From: Jeotgalibaca porci
GTDB lineage: Bacteria > Bacillota > Bacilli > Lactobacillales > Aerococcaceae
Assembly: GCF_011299095.1 (NCBI RefSeq)
Contig: NZ_CP049889.1
Span: 124,001-188,000, forward strand
Reading direction: 5' to 3'
Length of the DNA stretch: 64,000 nucleotides
A model generated the notes under the pieces. It searched no databases, was not told where the DNA came from, and saw only the letters and a program-made list of their open reading frames with translations. This document shows, in pieces, positions 8,545 to 16,755 of this stretch. Position 1 is the stretch's first letter. Every line of letters starts with the position of its first letter. The position numbers and the translations under genes are program-made.

Positions 8545-9123
8545 AAACTAACGGGGCAGGATAGCTTAACAAGGAATAAGAAATTAAATGGTAAAATAGT
8601 TAAGAAAGGCTGTGTGATATATGAAAGTTTCTTTAATTGCTGCGATGGATAAGAATAGGGTATTAGGTAAAGAGAATGACATACCTTGGAGAATCCCAAA
8701 GGATTGGGAGTATGTTAAAAATACTACAAAGGGATATCCAATTATATTAGGAAGGAAGAATCTTGAATCAATCGGAAGAGCATTACCTGGAAGAAGAAAT
8801 ATTATTCTGACAAGAGATAAGGGTTTCAGCTTTAATGGTTGTGAAATTGTCCATTCAATAGAAGATGTTTTTGAGATATGTAATAACGAAGAGGAAATTT
8901 TCATTTTCGGGGGAGAACAAATTTATAATTTGTTTCTACCATATGTTGAGAAAATGTACATTACAAAAATTCATTACGAATTTGAAGGAGATACATTCTT
9001 TCCAGAAGTGAATTATGAAGAGTGGAGCGAAGTATCTGTTACACAAGGAATAACAGATGAAAAAAATCCTTATACATACTATTTTCATATTTATGAACGA
9101 AAAGCTTATTGAACTAACGGGTG
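8545..9123. repeat. AACTAACGGG direct repeats flanking the dfr cargo
   Basis: AACTAACGGG occurs once between tnpC and dfr (near 8547) and again directly after the dfr stop codon (near 9113). Similar words flank other resistance genes in Gram-positive bacteria. They may be remains of the recombination that delivered the cargo. The feature spans both copies and the gene between them. Confidence 0.45.
8621..9112 (+). CDS. dfrK: Dihydrofolate reductase, trimethoprim-resistance type (DfrK/DfrG-like)
   Basis: Reduces dihydrofolate to tetrahydrofolate with NADPH; plasmid- and transposon-borne forms replace the trimethoprim-sensitive host enzyme. The 163-residue protein begins MKVSLIAAMDKNRVLG and carries the family motifs ENDIPWRIPKDW, GRKNLESIG, ALPGRRNIILTR and IFGGEQIYNLF. 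These resemble the DfrG/DfrK group as I remember it. The words KGYPI, ALPGRRN and GFSFNG fit DfrK better than DfrG. It occupies the cargo position of a Tn554-like element, where dfrK is known (Tn559). The allele needs an alignment to confirm. The ribosome binding site (GAAAGG) is weak and distant. Both sides carry a copy of AACTAACGGG, suggesting how the cargo entered. Confidence 0.85.
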   Translation: MKVSLIAAMDKNRVLGKENDIPWRIPKDWEYVKNTTKGYPIILGRKNLESIGRALPGRRNIILTRDKGFSFNGCEIVHSIEDVFEICNNEEEIFIFGGEQIYNLFLPYVEKMYITKIHYEFEGDTFFPEVNYEEWSEVSVTQGITDEKNPYTYYFHIYERKAY

Positions 9124-9154
9124 CTTTAGTTAAATAACAATGAATAAAAATCAG

Positions 9155-9200
9155 CCTGTATCTTATGTTACTATTAAGTAATTTAAGATACAGGTTTTAC
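9155..9200 (+). terminator. Terminator downstream of dfr
   Basis: Eleven-base arms (CCTGTATCTTA and its complement) around an 18-base loop, followed by TTTTACTATTTTT. It ends the dfr transcript inside the right end of the transposon. Confidence 0.75.
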
Positions 9201-9295
9201 TATTTTTGAAATAATTACCTTTCACTTCAAATACATGTATTCAAAGTGAAAGTATTGATTTAAATGATTCTTTTGTAATTTACTCTTGATAAAAT

Positions 9296-9433
9296 CCTAC
9301 CCCATCCGAAGCAGATCTTAACTTTACTCGACGCATGAAGGAAGCAGCGAACGTGCTTGGAATCGAATTGTTAGACCATTTCATCGTATCCGATACAAAA
9401 TGGTTATCCTTCAAAGAAATCGGTCTACTCTAA
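9296..9433 (+). pseudogene. radC-like gene, 3' part after the transposon
   Basis: Encodes PTPSEADLNFTRRMKEAANV and onward to KEIGLL and a stop, 45 residues that complete the JAB domain of the radC-like gene broken at 5005. The conserved LGIELLDHFIVSD segment is clear. Joining the two halves gives one uninterrupted frame of about 156 residues, so the insertion is recent enough that neither part has decayed. Confidence 0.85.
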
Positions 9434-9442
9434 TTAAAAAAT

Positions 9443-9475
9443 AGAAGGGCAGCAAAGTAGCTGTCCTTCTGTTCT
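9443..9475 (+). terminator. Terminator-like hairpin after radC
   Basis: AGAAGGGCAGC pairs with GCTGTCCTTCT with one mismatch; the following T-run is poor (GTTCT). It probably ended the original radC-like transcript. Confidence 0.5.
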
Positions 9476-9608
9476 AAGTGCATGGAAGAAATGCGCTCTA
9501 AACAAGCGTATTTCCGTGATGCTTACTTTTAAAAAAAGAATTAAAATAGAGATTATACTATTCATTTCTATAAGTATTCTTTTATTAGTTCAGCAATGAA
9601 TTTTTTCT

Positions 9609-9722
9609 TTAACCAGAAAGATTGAATCGGCATTCTATCGCCATTTGAGAGAGTATCCGTATATCTTTCTCATAAGGTTCACCAACACGATTTGACATAG
9701 AACCATTTTTTAATGTGTCACA
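9609..9722 (-). pseudogene. Unrecognised C-terminal gene fragment
   Basis: A minus-strand frame of about 40 residues ends with SQMAIECRFNLSG and a stop. It has an internal Met (MSNRVGEPYEKD) but no ribosome binding site before it. It follows the lipoprotein gene and looks like the tail of a lost gene. I do not recognise it. Confidence 0.3.
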
Positions 9723-9752
9723 ATCCGAATTATAATTGAAACACTTAAAATG

Positions 9753-10550
9753 TTAGTCATCGATTGATGGAAGGAGGTGACTGGTATCACTCAAATTATA
9801 TTCCGTAATAGACGTACTAGTAACAAAATTAAAATACGCGCCATTTTTTTGAGACACAGTTGCTTTATAAGTGAAGTCTGTCAGAAATCCCTCTTTATCA
9901 ATTTCATAGGTCAAGATGTTGTCCAGATACTGTGTTTCTTCTATCAATTGAATTTGTGCTTCCATTCCTTGAATGAATTCTTTTTGTGTATTTTCCTGCT
10001 TAAGTGCCTCTAGTCTCTTTTGTAACGCTTGTAAGGTTTCACTCTTTATTCTTTCGGGATAGTTAGTTGTTGTGGTAATGGTATAACGAGTCTTATCAGT
10101 TTCTGTGTGGACGGACACCTCATCAACATCGGCTTCTACAAGGTTAATCCCAAAGAGCGAACGTAAAACATCGGATAAAGACGTTTGAAGTGTCTCAGAT
10201 TCTCCCCACGGCGACTCAGAGTTTTCTCCATTATTCACCTTCACATATTCTTTGCCATCCAATTGAGTCATCTCTACGGATTGTTCGTCATTAAAGAAAT
10301 TCTTTTCATACCAATTATACGTACCATCCGCCAGTTTTATAAACGTTCCTTCAGAGGTTTCTGTATACTGATCTCCCATATGCTCTCTGGAAAGTGACGT
10401 TTCGAAACGTGCACTATTGAGTTCTGTATTTTTTGTTGCCGCGTTCTCGATGATTTCGATTTTATTTGAAGATGAGTCGGAAAGGGAGCATCCGACAAGA
10501 ATTAGCATACTAGTAAGTAAGACTGTTATTCTTCCAAAAATACGATTCAT
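9753..10550 (-). CDS. Lipoprotein of unknown function (DUF6612/LppX-like fold suspected)
   Basis: A 265-residue secreted lipoprotein: signal peptide with lipobox LILVGC, then a Ser-rich linker and a mature part rich in beta-type alternation (FETSLSREHMG, YTITTTTNYPERI). This layout resembles small periplasmic-type lipoproteins with an LppX-like half barrel. A helical charged stretch (LQALQKRLEALKQENTQKEF) lies near residue 180. I prefer the ATG at 10550, six bases after CAGGTG, over a GTG three codons earlier that overlaps that site. The gene overlaps the upstream membrane-protein gene by 41 bases, so they share a transcript. Function is unknown. Confidence 0.8.
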   Translation of the reverse strand: MNRIFGRITVLLTSMLILVGCSLSDSSSNKIEIIENAATKNTELNSARFETSLSREHMGDQYTETSEGTFIKLADGTYNWYEKNFFNDEQSVEMTQLDGKEYVKVNNGENSESPWGESETLQTSLSDVLRSLFGINLVEADVDEVSVHTETDKTRYTITTTTNYPERIKSETLQALQKRLEALKQENTQKEFIQGMEAQIQLIEETQYLDNILTYEIDKEGFLTDFTYKATVSQKNGAYFNFVTSTSITEYNLSDTSHLLPSIDD

Positions 10551-11031
10551 TACTAACACCTGCTTTCAGGGATTGTATAATATCTAATTTTAAATTTTTC
10601 AACGTGATGTCGTTAGGTAATCTTTTTATCTTTATTTCCTCATCATTAGCCTCAAACAGAAAATAATGAAAGGTATCTCTCCTGCCTTCTACTCTTATTT
10701 CAGCCACAGTATCACTAAACCATTGGATTTCAATATCATCAGATTGAACATCTGCACGACCATCCTTAAGAATATCAGCAGTAAGCTCCGAAGAAGTAGT
10801 CCTTTCTTCAATGATAATTGTGGTAGATGGACCTTTTGTTGAAACTTCAATATGATAGGTTTCTTCGGGAGACTCGCTTATTAGAAGTACTTGCTTTTCG
10901 GTATAGTAAAGGAAAATTTCATGCGTGAATTTGAAAATAGAAATGCTCAGGAGAAAAAGGATTAAAAGAACCATAAAGAAGAATATCCCACAACCTTGAT
11001 TTGCTACAAAGTCATTGTTAGAATGCTTCAT
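10510..11031 (-). CDS. Small membrane protein, DUF5412-like
   Basis: A 173-residue protein with one N-terminal transmembrane helix (about residues 15-38, GIFFFMVLLILFLLSISIF) and an extracellular domain with the pattern SPEETYHIEVSTKGPSTTI, as in DUF5412-type proteins of Bacillales and Lactobacillales. The ATG follows AAAGGAGTAGC. A TATAAT box lies about 30 bases upstream on the minus strand (plus 11063-11068). Its last codons overlap the lipoprotein gene, so the two likely act together at the cell surface. The biochemical role is unknown. Confidence 0.8.
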   Translation of the reverse strand: MKHSNNDFVANQGCGIFFFMVLLILFLLSISIFKFTHEIFLYYTEKQVLLISESPEETYHIEVSTKGPSTTIIIEERTTSSELTADILKDGRADVQSDDIEIQWFSDTVAEIRVEGRRDTFHYFLFEANDEEIKIKRLPNDITLKNLKLDIIQSLKAGVSNESYFWKNNSLTY

Positions 11032-11062
11032 CTTAGCTACTCCTTTCGGATTTTATTGGCTC

Positions 11063-11068
11063 ATTATA
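11063..11068 (-). promoter_or_regulatory. -10 box of the membrane protein/lipoprotein operon
   Basis: Consensus TATAAT on the minus strand about 32 bases before the start codon; the hexamer at -35 spacing (CGAACA) is poor. Confidence 0.4.
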
Positions 11069-11212
11069 GTTATCTTAACATAAATTGTTCGTAAATTCTT
11101 TAAGGAAATCCGATTTTATTAAACCACTAATTCAAACGTCGGATTTGTGATTTAGTTTTTTATTTTCTATAATAATAATCTAAGAGTTATAGCTATGAAG
11201 GGTGAAATAGAA

Positions 11213-11260
11213 TGGGCTGTCTCAAATTCCGATTTAGGTATCGAGTTTTGAGACAGCCCA
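11213..11260. terminator. Long hairpin TGGGCTGTCTCAAA…TTTGAGACAGCCCA
   Basis: Fourteen-base perfect arms around a 20-base loop. The words resemble both a bidirectional terminator and the ends of small insertion elements. The right flank is T-rich (TTTATTTG). Confidence 0.5.
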
Positions 11261-11368
11261 TTTATTTGATCCCCATCCTAAGATAATTCATTTTTAAATA
11301 GTTGTTGAAAGGATGAACTTGTAAATTCTAAATATTCTTCGGGCGATTTGCTACTATTCCGTTCCCAA

Positions 11369-11566
11369 TCAAGCGAAGCTCAGTAAATCATCCAACTTAA
11401 AAATAGTGCCCACGGTTGTGAGCTTCTCCTTATTCTCATCCGGATATTTTATTAGTAGGGATTGAAGAATAACCTGTTCAAGCTCCTTTTTTAGGATGGC
11501 TTCTATATTCACACGGTCATATCCTGATAGCTTCTTTGGCAACGGAAAGATAAACTCTTGTGGAAG
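11369..11566 (-). pseudogene. C-terminal gene remnant, family not recognised
   Basis: An open minus-strand frame without start encodes 65 residues: LPQEFIFPLPKKLSGYD, then a helical part (AILKKELEQVILQSLL) ending KLDDLLSFA and a stop. The lack of a start, the stop codon directly before it and the surrounding non-coding DNA mark it as the tail of a broken gene. It could be from a transposase-like or nuclease gene, but I cannot place it. Confidence 0.35.
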
Positions 11567-11708
11567 CTAGTTATGGATAAAAACAAGCTCCCTAGCATTT
11601 CTTCACTGAACGCTTCTTTATTTTGCATTTCCTCTTCCAGCAAATTTCACAGATTTTGAATGTGATTGGATTACGGAGTGCACGGGGTGGGAAATGGATA
11701 CAAACAAA
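11567..11708. other. Non-coding remnant DNA
   Basis: Between the gene remnant and the terminator I see no real gene; a short minus-strand frame here has no ribosome binding site and crosses the terminator hairpin. Confidence 0.35.
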
Positions 11709-11748
11709 AAAACATCTCTTGGGACTGACCCCTAAAGAGATGTTTTTT
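11709..11748. terminator. Bidirectional terminator
   Basis: AAAACATCTCTT pairs with AAGAGATGTTTT; both strands then have T-runs. On the minus strand it ends the three-gene envelope operon. Confidence 0.75.
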
Positions 11749-11839
11749 GTGCCAAAGCTTTTTAATACCTTCGTTATGTCTACTTGAATATGTACCAATT
11801 TATCGGCTTTATATAACGTGTATGAATAAACGTAAATTC

Positions 11840-13033
11840 TTAATAGCTATAAACATTCCCGGCATTCCAAAGTAAGAATTCAGTTACGCCGTGATCTTTC
11901 AATGCTTGGACTTGAGCCATTACTTCAGCTTGTCCGTATTCTTTGTAATAGCCTGCGCCTAGGTAGGATGCTGTAAAATCTTGCAACCAAGGGCGTGTTG
12001 TTGGCATGTTTTCTAATGATTCCAAGAGTGGGAGTTCTACTTTCATATATTCATCTACGACCTCATACGGATATAAGTCCGGAGCGGATAAATCAAAGTT
12101 TCCTGGTCCCCAGTGGCTTGGGTAGATCATAGATGAAATAACATCGACATTATTGGAAATAGCCGAGAAGTCTTGGCCAATTCCGGATGCTTCAGCAACA
12201 GTTGCCGCGTATCCGAAGATATCAACGGAGACTTCTACACCATAAGGCATTAGCTTTTCACGTGCATAGGCAACGAAATCACTGATTGCTTTGACACGTT
12301 TTTCAGTCGGTGTTAAATCTAAATCAGCAAATTCGCCCATATCATAAACCAGGCTGTTATCGTCATTAGAGAAAACTTCTGGGAAGCGCACATAGTCAAA
12401 TTGAACTTCCTTGAAGCCCACTTTCGCAGCTTCAATCCCAACGTTAACCGCGTAATCCCATGTTTCTTTTAGAAAAGGGTTGATGAAAAGTTCGCCATTT
12501 CCATATTCCCAAATAGAGCCGTCCGGGTTAAGGAAAGACATGCCCGGTTCTTCTTGGGCTAACAAACTATCCTTGAACGCTACAATACGCGCAATCGGAT
12601 AAACTTGTTCTTCTTCGAAGCGCTTCATGAGGGCATTAATATCAGAAATGACTGGCATTGTATTCTTTTGGATATGTGCATCATCTGAATTAAAGTCCGT
12701 TGTAACATGACCATGGTCGTTTTTAATATCAATAACCATCGCATTCAAGTCGTTACTATTCAAATAGCCGATTAACTCATCCACGCGCTCTGGGTTAGCG
12801 GCTGTATTCTCAGTCAGGTAAATACCTTTCACACCGTCTTCAGGATAGGCAATTTCAATCCCACTGTCATACAGGAATTTCTTCGGCATAACAGCCATAT
12901 CGGGAGCTGTTAAGAAAGGCTGTTCCCGTAATTTTAATACCGTTGATTCTGAAACTTCTTCAGCCTGAACGGGAACTGCGAGCATTCCAAGAAGAAGGCC
13001 AGCTGTCAAAATATAATTTCCAAATTTCTTCAT
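11840..13033 (-). CDS. Putative glycoside hydrolase, DUF4015 (TIM barrel), secreted
   Basis: A 397-residue exported protein: signal peptide with cleavage near VQAEE, a short linker, then a DUF4015-type barrel. Recognisable family segments are GVKGIYLTENTA, AMVIDIKNDHGHVT, YPIARIVAFKDS, GFKEVQFDYVRFP and VDVISSMIYPSHWGPG. The Asp and Glu in EVQFDYVRFPE are candidate catalytic residues. The substrate is unknown; cell wall or exopolysaccharide is likely because the two genes upstream encode a polysaccharide deacetylase and a wall-associated lipoprotein. It starts 7 bases after the deacetylase stop, so it is the last gene of the operon. Confidence 0.88.
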   Translation of the reverse strand: MKKFGNYILTAGLLLGMLAVPVQAEEVSESTVLKLREQPFLTAPDMAVMPKKFLYDSGIEIAYPEDGVKGIYLTENTAANPERVDELIGYLNSNDLNAMVIDIKNDHGHVTTDFNSDDAHIQKNTMPVISDINALMKRFEEEQVYPIARIVAFKDSLLAQEEPGMSFLNPDGSIWEYGNGELFINPFLKETWDYAVNVGIEAAKVGFKEVQFDYVRFPEVFSNDDNSLVYDMGEFADLDLTPTEKRVKAISDFVAYAREKLMPYGVEVSVDIFGYAATVAEASGIGQDFSAISNNVDVISSMIYPSHWGPGNFDLSAPDLYPYEVVDEYMKVELPLLESLENMPTTRPWLQDFTASYLGAGYYKEYGQAEVMAQVQALKDHGVTEFLLWNAGNVYSY

Positions 13034-13040
13034 GTTTCTG

Positions 13041-13874
13041 TTATTCCTCCTCAGGTGATTCGATTAATTTTGGATCGACCATTTCATAGCCTTGAGCACG
13101 TAGACCATCGATAATGGTTCCAATTGCTGCGGCGGTCCAAGGGCGGTCATGCATCAATAAGTTCCCACCACTGCCTAATTCAGGCGCATTAATCATGATA
13201 TCCGCTAAAGCCGTTTCTTCCATATACCCGTCCACCCAGTCATAGCCGTATGTCCAGTTCATCAATGTCATGTTTTCTAATTCTGAAATAGCAACGGTAT
13301 CTGTGTTATACGAACCGTATGGTGCACGGAAGAAGCGCGGACGTTTGCCGGTAATTTCTTCAACTGCATCATTCGTAGCTATGATTTCTTCTAGTTGTTC
13401 TTCATAACTGATTGATGCCAAGTCAGGATGTGAGTAGGAGTGGTTCCCAATCTCAAAGCCCATGTCGGAAACTTCTTTAATAATTGCACGTGATTCTTCA
13501 GATTCCAGGAACTGTCCCATTACGAAGAAAATAGCATTGGCGCCTTTTTCTTTCACTGTTTGGGCAATTTCAAGTGTTTGTGAATCGGGCGGCTGTGGTG
13601 AGTCATCAAACGTCAATAAGACAACTTCTGTGTCAGCATCTGCAAGCGGAACAACTGTAAAAATATCAGGATTAATCTGATACTCATATGCAGCAACTTC
13701 CGCCTCAATGGTGCTTTCAACCGTTGCTGTTTCAGAAGAAGATTCTGTTTCAATCACTTCGCTCGAAGATACAGCCTCAGATGAAACATTTGATTCTTCA
13801 TTTTTTGGGGTTTCATTCGCTTGGCAAGCAGCTAAAAAAGCACTTGCGCTTAGAATTAATAGCGTCTTTTTCAA
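13041..13874 (-). CDS. Polysaccharide deacetylase lipoprotein (NodB domain)
   Basis: Removes acetyl groups from a surface glycan such as peptidoglycan. The N-terminus carries a lipobox (FLAAC) and a long Ser/Glu linker (residues about 20-65) that places the enzyme away from the membrane. NodB motifs follow: LLTFDDSPQ (motif 1), HSYSHPD (metal-binding HxxxH, motif 2), RFFRAPYGSYN (motif 3), a Trp in LMNWTYGYDW (motif 4) and LLMHDRP (motif 5). All metal and catalytic residues are present. It sits between ykyA-like and DUF4015 genes in one operon, with 13 and 7 base gaps. Confidence 0.93.
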   Translation of the reverse strand: MKKTLLILSASAFLAACQANETPKNEESNVSSEAVSSSEVIETESSSETATVESTIEAEVAAYEYQINPDIFTVVPLADADTEVVLLTFDDSPQPPDSQTLEIAQTVKEKGANAIFFVMGQFLESEESRAIIKEVSDMGFEIGNHSYSHPDLASISYEEQLEEIIATNDAVEEITGKRPRFFRAPYGSYNTDTVAISELENMTLMNWTYGYDWVDGYMEETALADIMINAPELGSGGNLLMHDRPWTAAAIGTIIDGLRAQGYEMVDPKLIESPEEE

Positions 13875-13887
13875 TTTAACAGACCTC

Positions 13888-14523
13888 CTAGTTGTCTTTG
13901 TCTTTGTCTTTTGTCAAAGTCGTAGTTAGAACGTCTTTTTGCGTTTCAAATTCTACTGACAAATCAATAATTGGCTCTAGAACTTTCAGATTATCATTGC
14001 TGATACTGTTCAGTGCATTTACACCGTCATACAGTGTGTTGAAGTTCGCATCATCAGCACCGAAAGAAGTGAAAGTTTTTTCTTCCTCTTGCAGTTGGTT
14101 CTCATAGGCGGGAACAAACGCTTCGACGGATGAAATAAAGGACTGCGCAACACGCGTTAGATTATTAATCTCTTCAGAAGGAATCGCTTCGTAATCCAAT
14201 TCTGTTAAATCTTGGATATGTCCTTTCATTGCTTCAATGTTTTCTTCAACCTTCGCTACTTCTTCTTTACGTGTAGCAATGTTCTCGAAGAGGGGGGCTG
14301 TCCCATCTTTAAAGTTTGCCAATTCCTCGTCAGCAACCAAAGCTTCGTCGAATTGTTTCTGCATCGCACTTTCGTTTTGTTGAATGGCATTTAGCGATAC
14401 AACAACTGCTTCCTTGGAAACGGCTAGTTCATCCGTAGCTGTTTGGGCTTTTTCAGCCTCATCAGAGCAACCCGTTAAAACTATACTTGTTGCTAGTAAA
14501 ACCCATATCTTTCTTTTAATCAC
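13888..14523 (-). CDS. ykyA: YkyA-family cell-wall lipoprotein
   Basis: A 211-residue lipoprotein (lipobox VLTGC) that is almost wholly alpha-helical, with predicted coiled coils (EEVAKVEENIEAMKGHI). This is the layout of the YkyA family (putative cell-wall-binding lipoprotein). Translation starts at GTG, seven bases after AAAGGAG. The last residues are an unusual charged run, TKDKDKDN. It is the first gene of an operon with the deacetylase and the DUF4015 enzyme, which points to wall or capsule modification. The molecular role is unknown. Confidence 0.85.
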   Translation of the reverse strand: MIKRKIWVLLATSIVLTGCSDEAEKAQTATDELAVSKEAVVVSLNAIQQNESAMQKQFDEALVADEELANFKDGTAPLFENIATRKEEVAKVEENIEAMKGHIQDLTELDYEAIPSEEINNLTRVAQSFISSVEAFVPAYENQLQEEEKTFTSFGADDANFNTLYDGVNALNSISNDNLKVLEPIIDLSVEFETQKDVLTTTLTKDKDKDN

Positions 14524-14682
14524 ATTAACGTCTCCTTTTTGGCATTATCTTAACCATTATAGCCAATCTTTGTGATATATTTCAACAAATATCAGATTAA
14601 ATACAGATTTACTTTAGGTTTTGGTGCTTATCGTTTACAATAGACAGTAGTTCAAGCTATTAATTATTGAAGAGGAGTCACT

Positions 14683-15135
14683 ATGATTTATTATTTATTA
14701 GCCGCATTATTAATCATCATTGATCAAATAACGAAATGGAATATCGTTCAAAATTTCGAACTTTATCAGGAAAAAGTAATCGTTCCTGGCTTCTTTTCTC
14801 TTTTTTATATTCAAAATGAGGGGGCTGCCTGGGGAATTTTCCAAGGTAAGATGGTTTTCTTCTACTTGGTTACACTTTTAGTAGTCGGATACTTAATCTA
14901 TATGTTCCAGCAAGAGAAAAACAAGACTAAATTAGTTGGTATCAGCTTTGCTTTAATTTTATCCGGAGCAATTGGTAATTTTATCGATCGCTTGTTAAAT
15001 GGGTATGTCGTTGACATGTTCCGCCTGGACTTCATTAATTTCCCAATCTTCAATGTGGCGGATGTCTGCCTGACTGTTGGTGTGGTATTGATGCTGATCC
15101 ATGTATTATTTTTTGAAAAAGAGGAAAAACTATAA
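14683..15135 (+). CDS. lspA: Lipoprotein signal peptidase (signal peptidase II)
   Basis: Cleaves signal peptides of lipid-modified prolipoproteins at the membrane. The 150-residue protein has four hydrophobic segments. Conserved motifs are DQITKWNIV near the N-terminus, IQNEGAAWGIF, GAIGNFIDRLLNGYVVDM and FNVADVCLTVG; the catalytic Asp pair lies in the last two. The ATG follows AGAGGAG. The stop codon overlaps the rluD start (TAATG), the usual lspA–rluD coupling in Firmicutes. It is transcribed divergently from the ykyA-like gene. Confidence 0.97.
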   Translation: MIYYLLAALLIIIDQITKWNIVQNFELYQEKVIVPGFFSLFYIQNEGAAWGIFQGKMVFFYLVTLLVVGYLIYMFQQEKNKTKLVGISFALILSGAIGNFIDRLLNGYVVDMFRLDFINFPIFNVADVCLTVGVVLMLIHVLFFEKEEKL

Positions 15136-16046
15136 TGGAAAAAGAAACACACGTATTAAAAGTTAATAATGAAAGTGGTCGTGTAGACAAGGTTCTGTCT
15201 GAAGCGTATCCCGAATACACACGTTCACAAATTCAAGCTTGGATTAAGAGCAATGCTGTCTTAATTAATGACAAGGCAACGAAAGCCAATTACAAAGTAC
15301 AACCGGGCGATATTATTTCGTTCAGTGAACCAGAAGTCGAACCACTTGCAATCGAACCAGAAAACATAGCGATTGAAATAGTTTATGAGGACGATAGTAT
15401 CTTAATTGTCAATAAAGCGGCCGGCATGGTCGTGCATCCATCGAAAGGTCATTTACATGGAACGTTGGTTAACGGCTTGCTCTACCATGTAAACGGCTTA
15501 TCAGACGGAACGAATGTTGTCAGACCAGGGATTGTTCACCGAATTGACAAAGATACATCCGGTTTGTTGGTAATCGCTAAAACAAACAAAGCTCATCAAC
15601 ACTTGGCAGATCAATTCTTCAACCACACGATTGAACGTGAGTATGTTGCAATCGTTCATGGCGAAGTCCAACACGAAGAAGGAACCATCGATGCTCCAAT
15701 CGGCCGCATGCACTCAAACCGTTTGAAACGGACCGTAGATCGTGATGGCAAATCGGCAGTGACGCATTTTAATCGCTTAGAGCAATTCCACGGCTTTACG
15801 TTTCTCAGCTTAAATCTGGAAACAGGGCGGACTCATCAGATTCGTGTGCACATGGATTATATTAATCACCCGTTGGTTGGTGATCCGATGTATGGACCGG
15901 GCGAAGACGTCGATAAAAATGGTCAGTTCCTACATGCACGTGTATTAGGATTTAACCATCCTGACACGGATGAAAGGGTACGCTTTGAGGCACCAGTACC
16001 GGGATACTTCGAACAACGCCTGGAACAATTACGCAAGAGCATTTGA
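15135..16046 (+). CDS. rluD: Pseudouridine synthase, RluA/RluD family
   Basis: Converts uridines of 23S rRNA or tRNA to pseudouridine. The 303-residue protein has an S4 RNA-binding domain at about residues 13-75 ([19 protein letters not shown]) and the catalytic domain with [16 protein letters not shown], where the Asp is the nucleophile. The C-terminal [10 protein letters not shown] and HARVLGF motifs are also typical. Its start overlaps the lspA stop. Exact RNA target positions cannot be read from sequence. It is followed by the pyr attenuator. Confidence 0.96.
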   Translation: MEKETHVLKVNNESGRVDKVLSEAYPEYTRSQIQAWIKSNAVLINDKATKANYKVQPGDIISFSEPEVEPLAIEPENIAIEIVYEDDSILIVNKAAGMVVHPSKGHLHGTLVNGLLYHVNGLSDGTNVVRPGIVHRIDKDTSGLLVIAKTNKAHQHLADQFFNHTIEREYVAIVHGEVQHEEGTIDAPIGRMHSNRLKRTVDRDGKSAVTHFNRLEQFHGFTFLSLNLETGRTHQIRVHMDYINHPLVGDPMYGPGEDVDKNGQFLHARVLGFNHPDTDERVRFEAPVPGYFEQRLEQLRKSI

Positions 16047-16084
16047 CATTAGCCCTGTTTCATATTATTATTCAAAACAAATTA

Positions 16085-16180
16085 CCTTTAACGCAGTCCA
16101 GAGAGGCTCGAAGGATCACGAACGAATCGTTTATAATGGTGATCCCCTCATGCTCTTTTTTGGCATGAGGGATTTTTTTC
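16085..16180 (+). promoter_or_regulatory. PyrR-responsive transcription attenuator of the pyr operon
   Basis: The leader contains the PyrR-binding signature ACGCAGTCCAGAGAGGCT (16091-16108), the anti-antiterminator loop bound by PyrR with UMP. It is followed by a terminator with stem ATCCCCTCATGC/GCATGAGGGAT and seven T (16142-16179). When UMP is high, PyrR should stabilise the loop and let the terminator form. The site lies directly before pyrR, so regulation is autogenous. Confidence 0.92.
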
Positions 16181-16200
16181 GAAAAAAGGAGAGAAATATA

Positions 16201-16743
16201 ATGGCAAAAGAAGAAATTCTTATTATGGATGCTGCTACAATGCAACGTTCATTAACGCGTGTGACCCATGAAATTCTAGAACGCAATGGTGGAACAGAAA
16301 ACTTGATACTGGTAGGAATCCGTACACGTGGGATTTATCTGGCGGAACGGATTGCACAAAACATCAAGAAGTTCGAGAATGTCGAGGTCCCAGTTGGTGA
16401 GTTGGATATCACGCTTTACCGCGATGATCAACATTTTACAAAAGAGCAAGAGCCGGTTTTAAACAATACCAACATCCCATTCTCAATTGAAGGAAAGAAT
16501 GTGGTATTAGTGGATGATGTTCTGTTTACCGCTCGTACGATTCGTGCTGGTATGGATGCCATTATGGATATCGGACGTCCTAAACGGATTACAGTTGCTG
16601 TATTGGTCGACCGTGGACATCGCGAACTACCGATTAAGGCTGATTATGTAGGGAAAAACATTCCGACTTCAACGAGCGAACAAATTTCTGTTCGTATTAC
16701 AGAAGTCGATGAACAAGAAAAAGTAACCTTAATTAAAGGATAG
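16201..16743 (+). CDS. pyrR: PyrR, pyr operon attenuation protein / uracil phosphoribosyltransferase
   Basis: A 180-residue RNA-binding regulator that senses UMP, with a side activity forming UMP from uracil and PRPP. The PRPP-binding loop reads [20 protein letters not shown]. Other family motifs are [15 protein letters not shown] and [12 protein letters not shown] chose the ATG that follows AAAGGAG and opens [10 protein letters not shown]; longer frames run back through the attenuator. The pyrF gene follows after 12 bases. The PyrR-binding leader just upstream supports the call. Confidence 0.97.
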   Translation: MAKEEILIMDAATMQRSLTRVTHEILERNGGTENLILVGIRTRGIYLAERIAQNIKKFENVEVPVGELDITLYRDDQHFTKEQEPVLNNTNIPFSIEGKNVVLVDDVLFTARTIRAGMDAIMDIGRPKRITVAVLVDRGHRELPIKADYVGKNIPTSTSEQISVRITEVDEQEKVTLIKG

Positions 16744-16755
16744 TGGGGGATTAAG

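Larger units (their letters stand above)
5006..9295 (+). mobile_element. Tn554-family transposon carrying a trimethoprim-resistance-type dfr (Tn559-like)
   Basis: The element holds tnpA, tnpB and tnpC with the protein lengths I recall for Tn554 (361, 630 and 125 residues), then a dihydrofolate reductase gene. It sits in the HNHPSSD codons of a radC-like gene, the target known for Tn554 and relatives. The boundaries were placed by rejoining the radC frame: GAC before the left end and CCT after the right end restore Asp-Pro. As expected for this family, no terminal inverted repeats and no target duplication are visible. The known core hexamer GATGTA is not present here; the equivalent target codons are GAC CCT. 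Exact ends could shift by a few bases. Confidence 0.9.

Noticed and set aside
5006..9295. Terminal inverted repeats of the transposon
   Set aside because: I looked for them and found none, which agrees with the Tn554 family.
9482..9532. Short frame MEEMRSKQAYFRDAYF after radC
   Set aside because: Too short, no ribosome binding site and no continuation; perhaps debris.
11592..11798. 68-residue minus-strand ORF
   Set aside because: It crosses the terminator hairpin and has no ribosome binding site or recognisable content.
15970..16200. Longer PyrR start
   Set aside because: The extended frame overlaps rluD and the attenuator terminator; the ATG after AAAGGAG is clearly the start.
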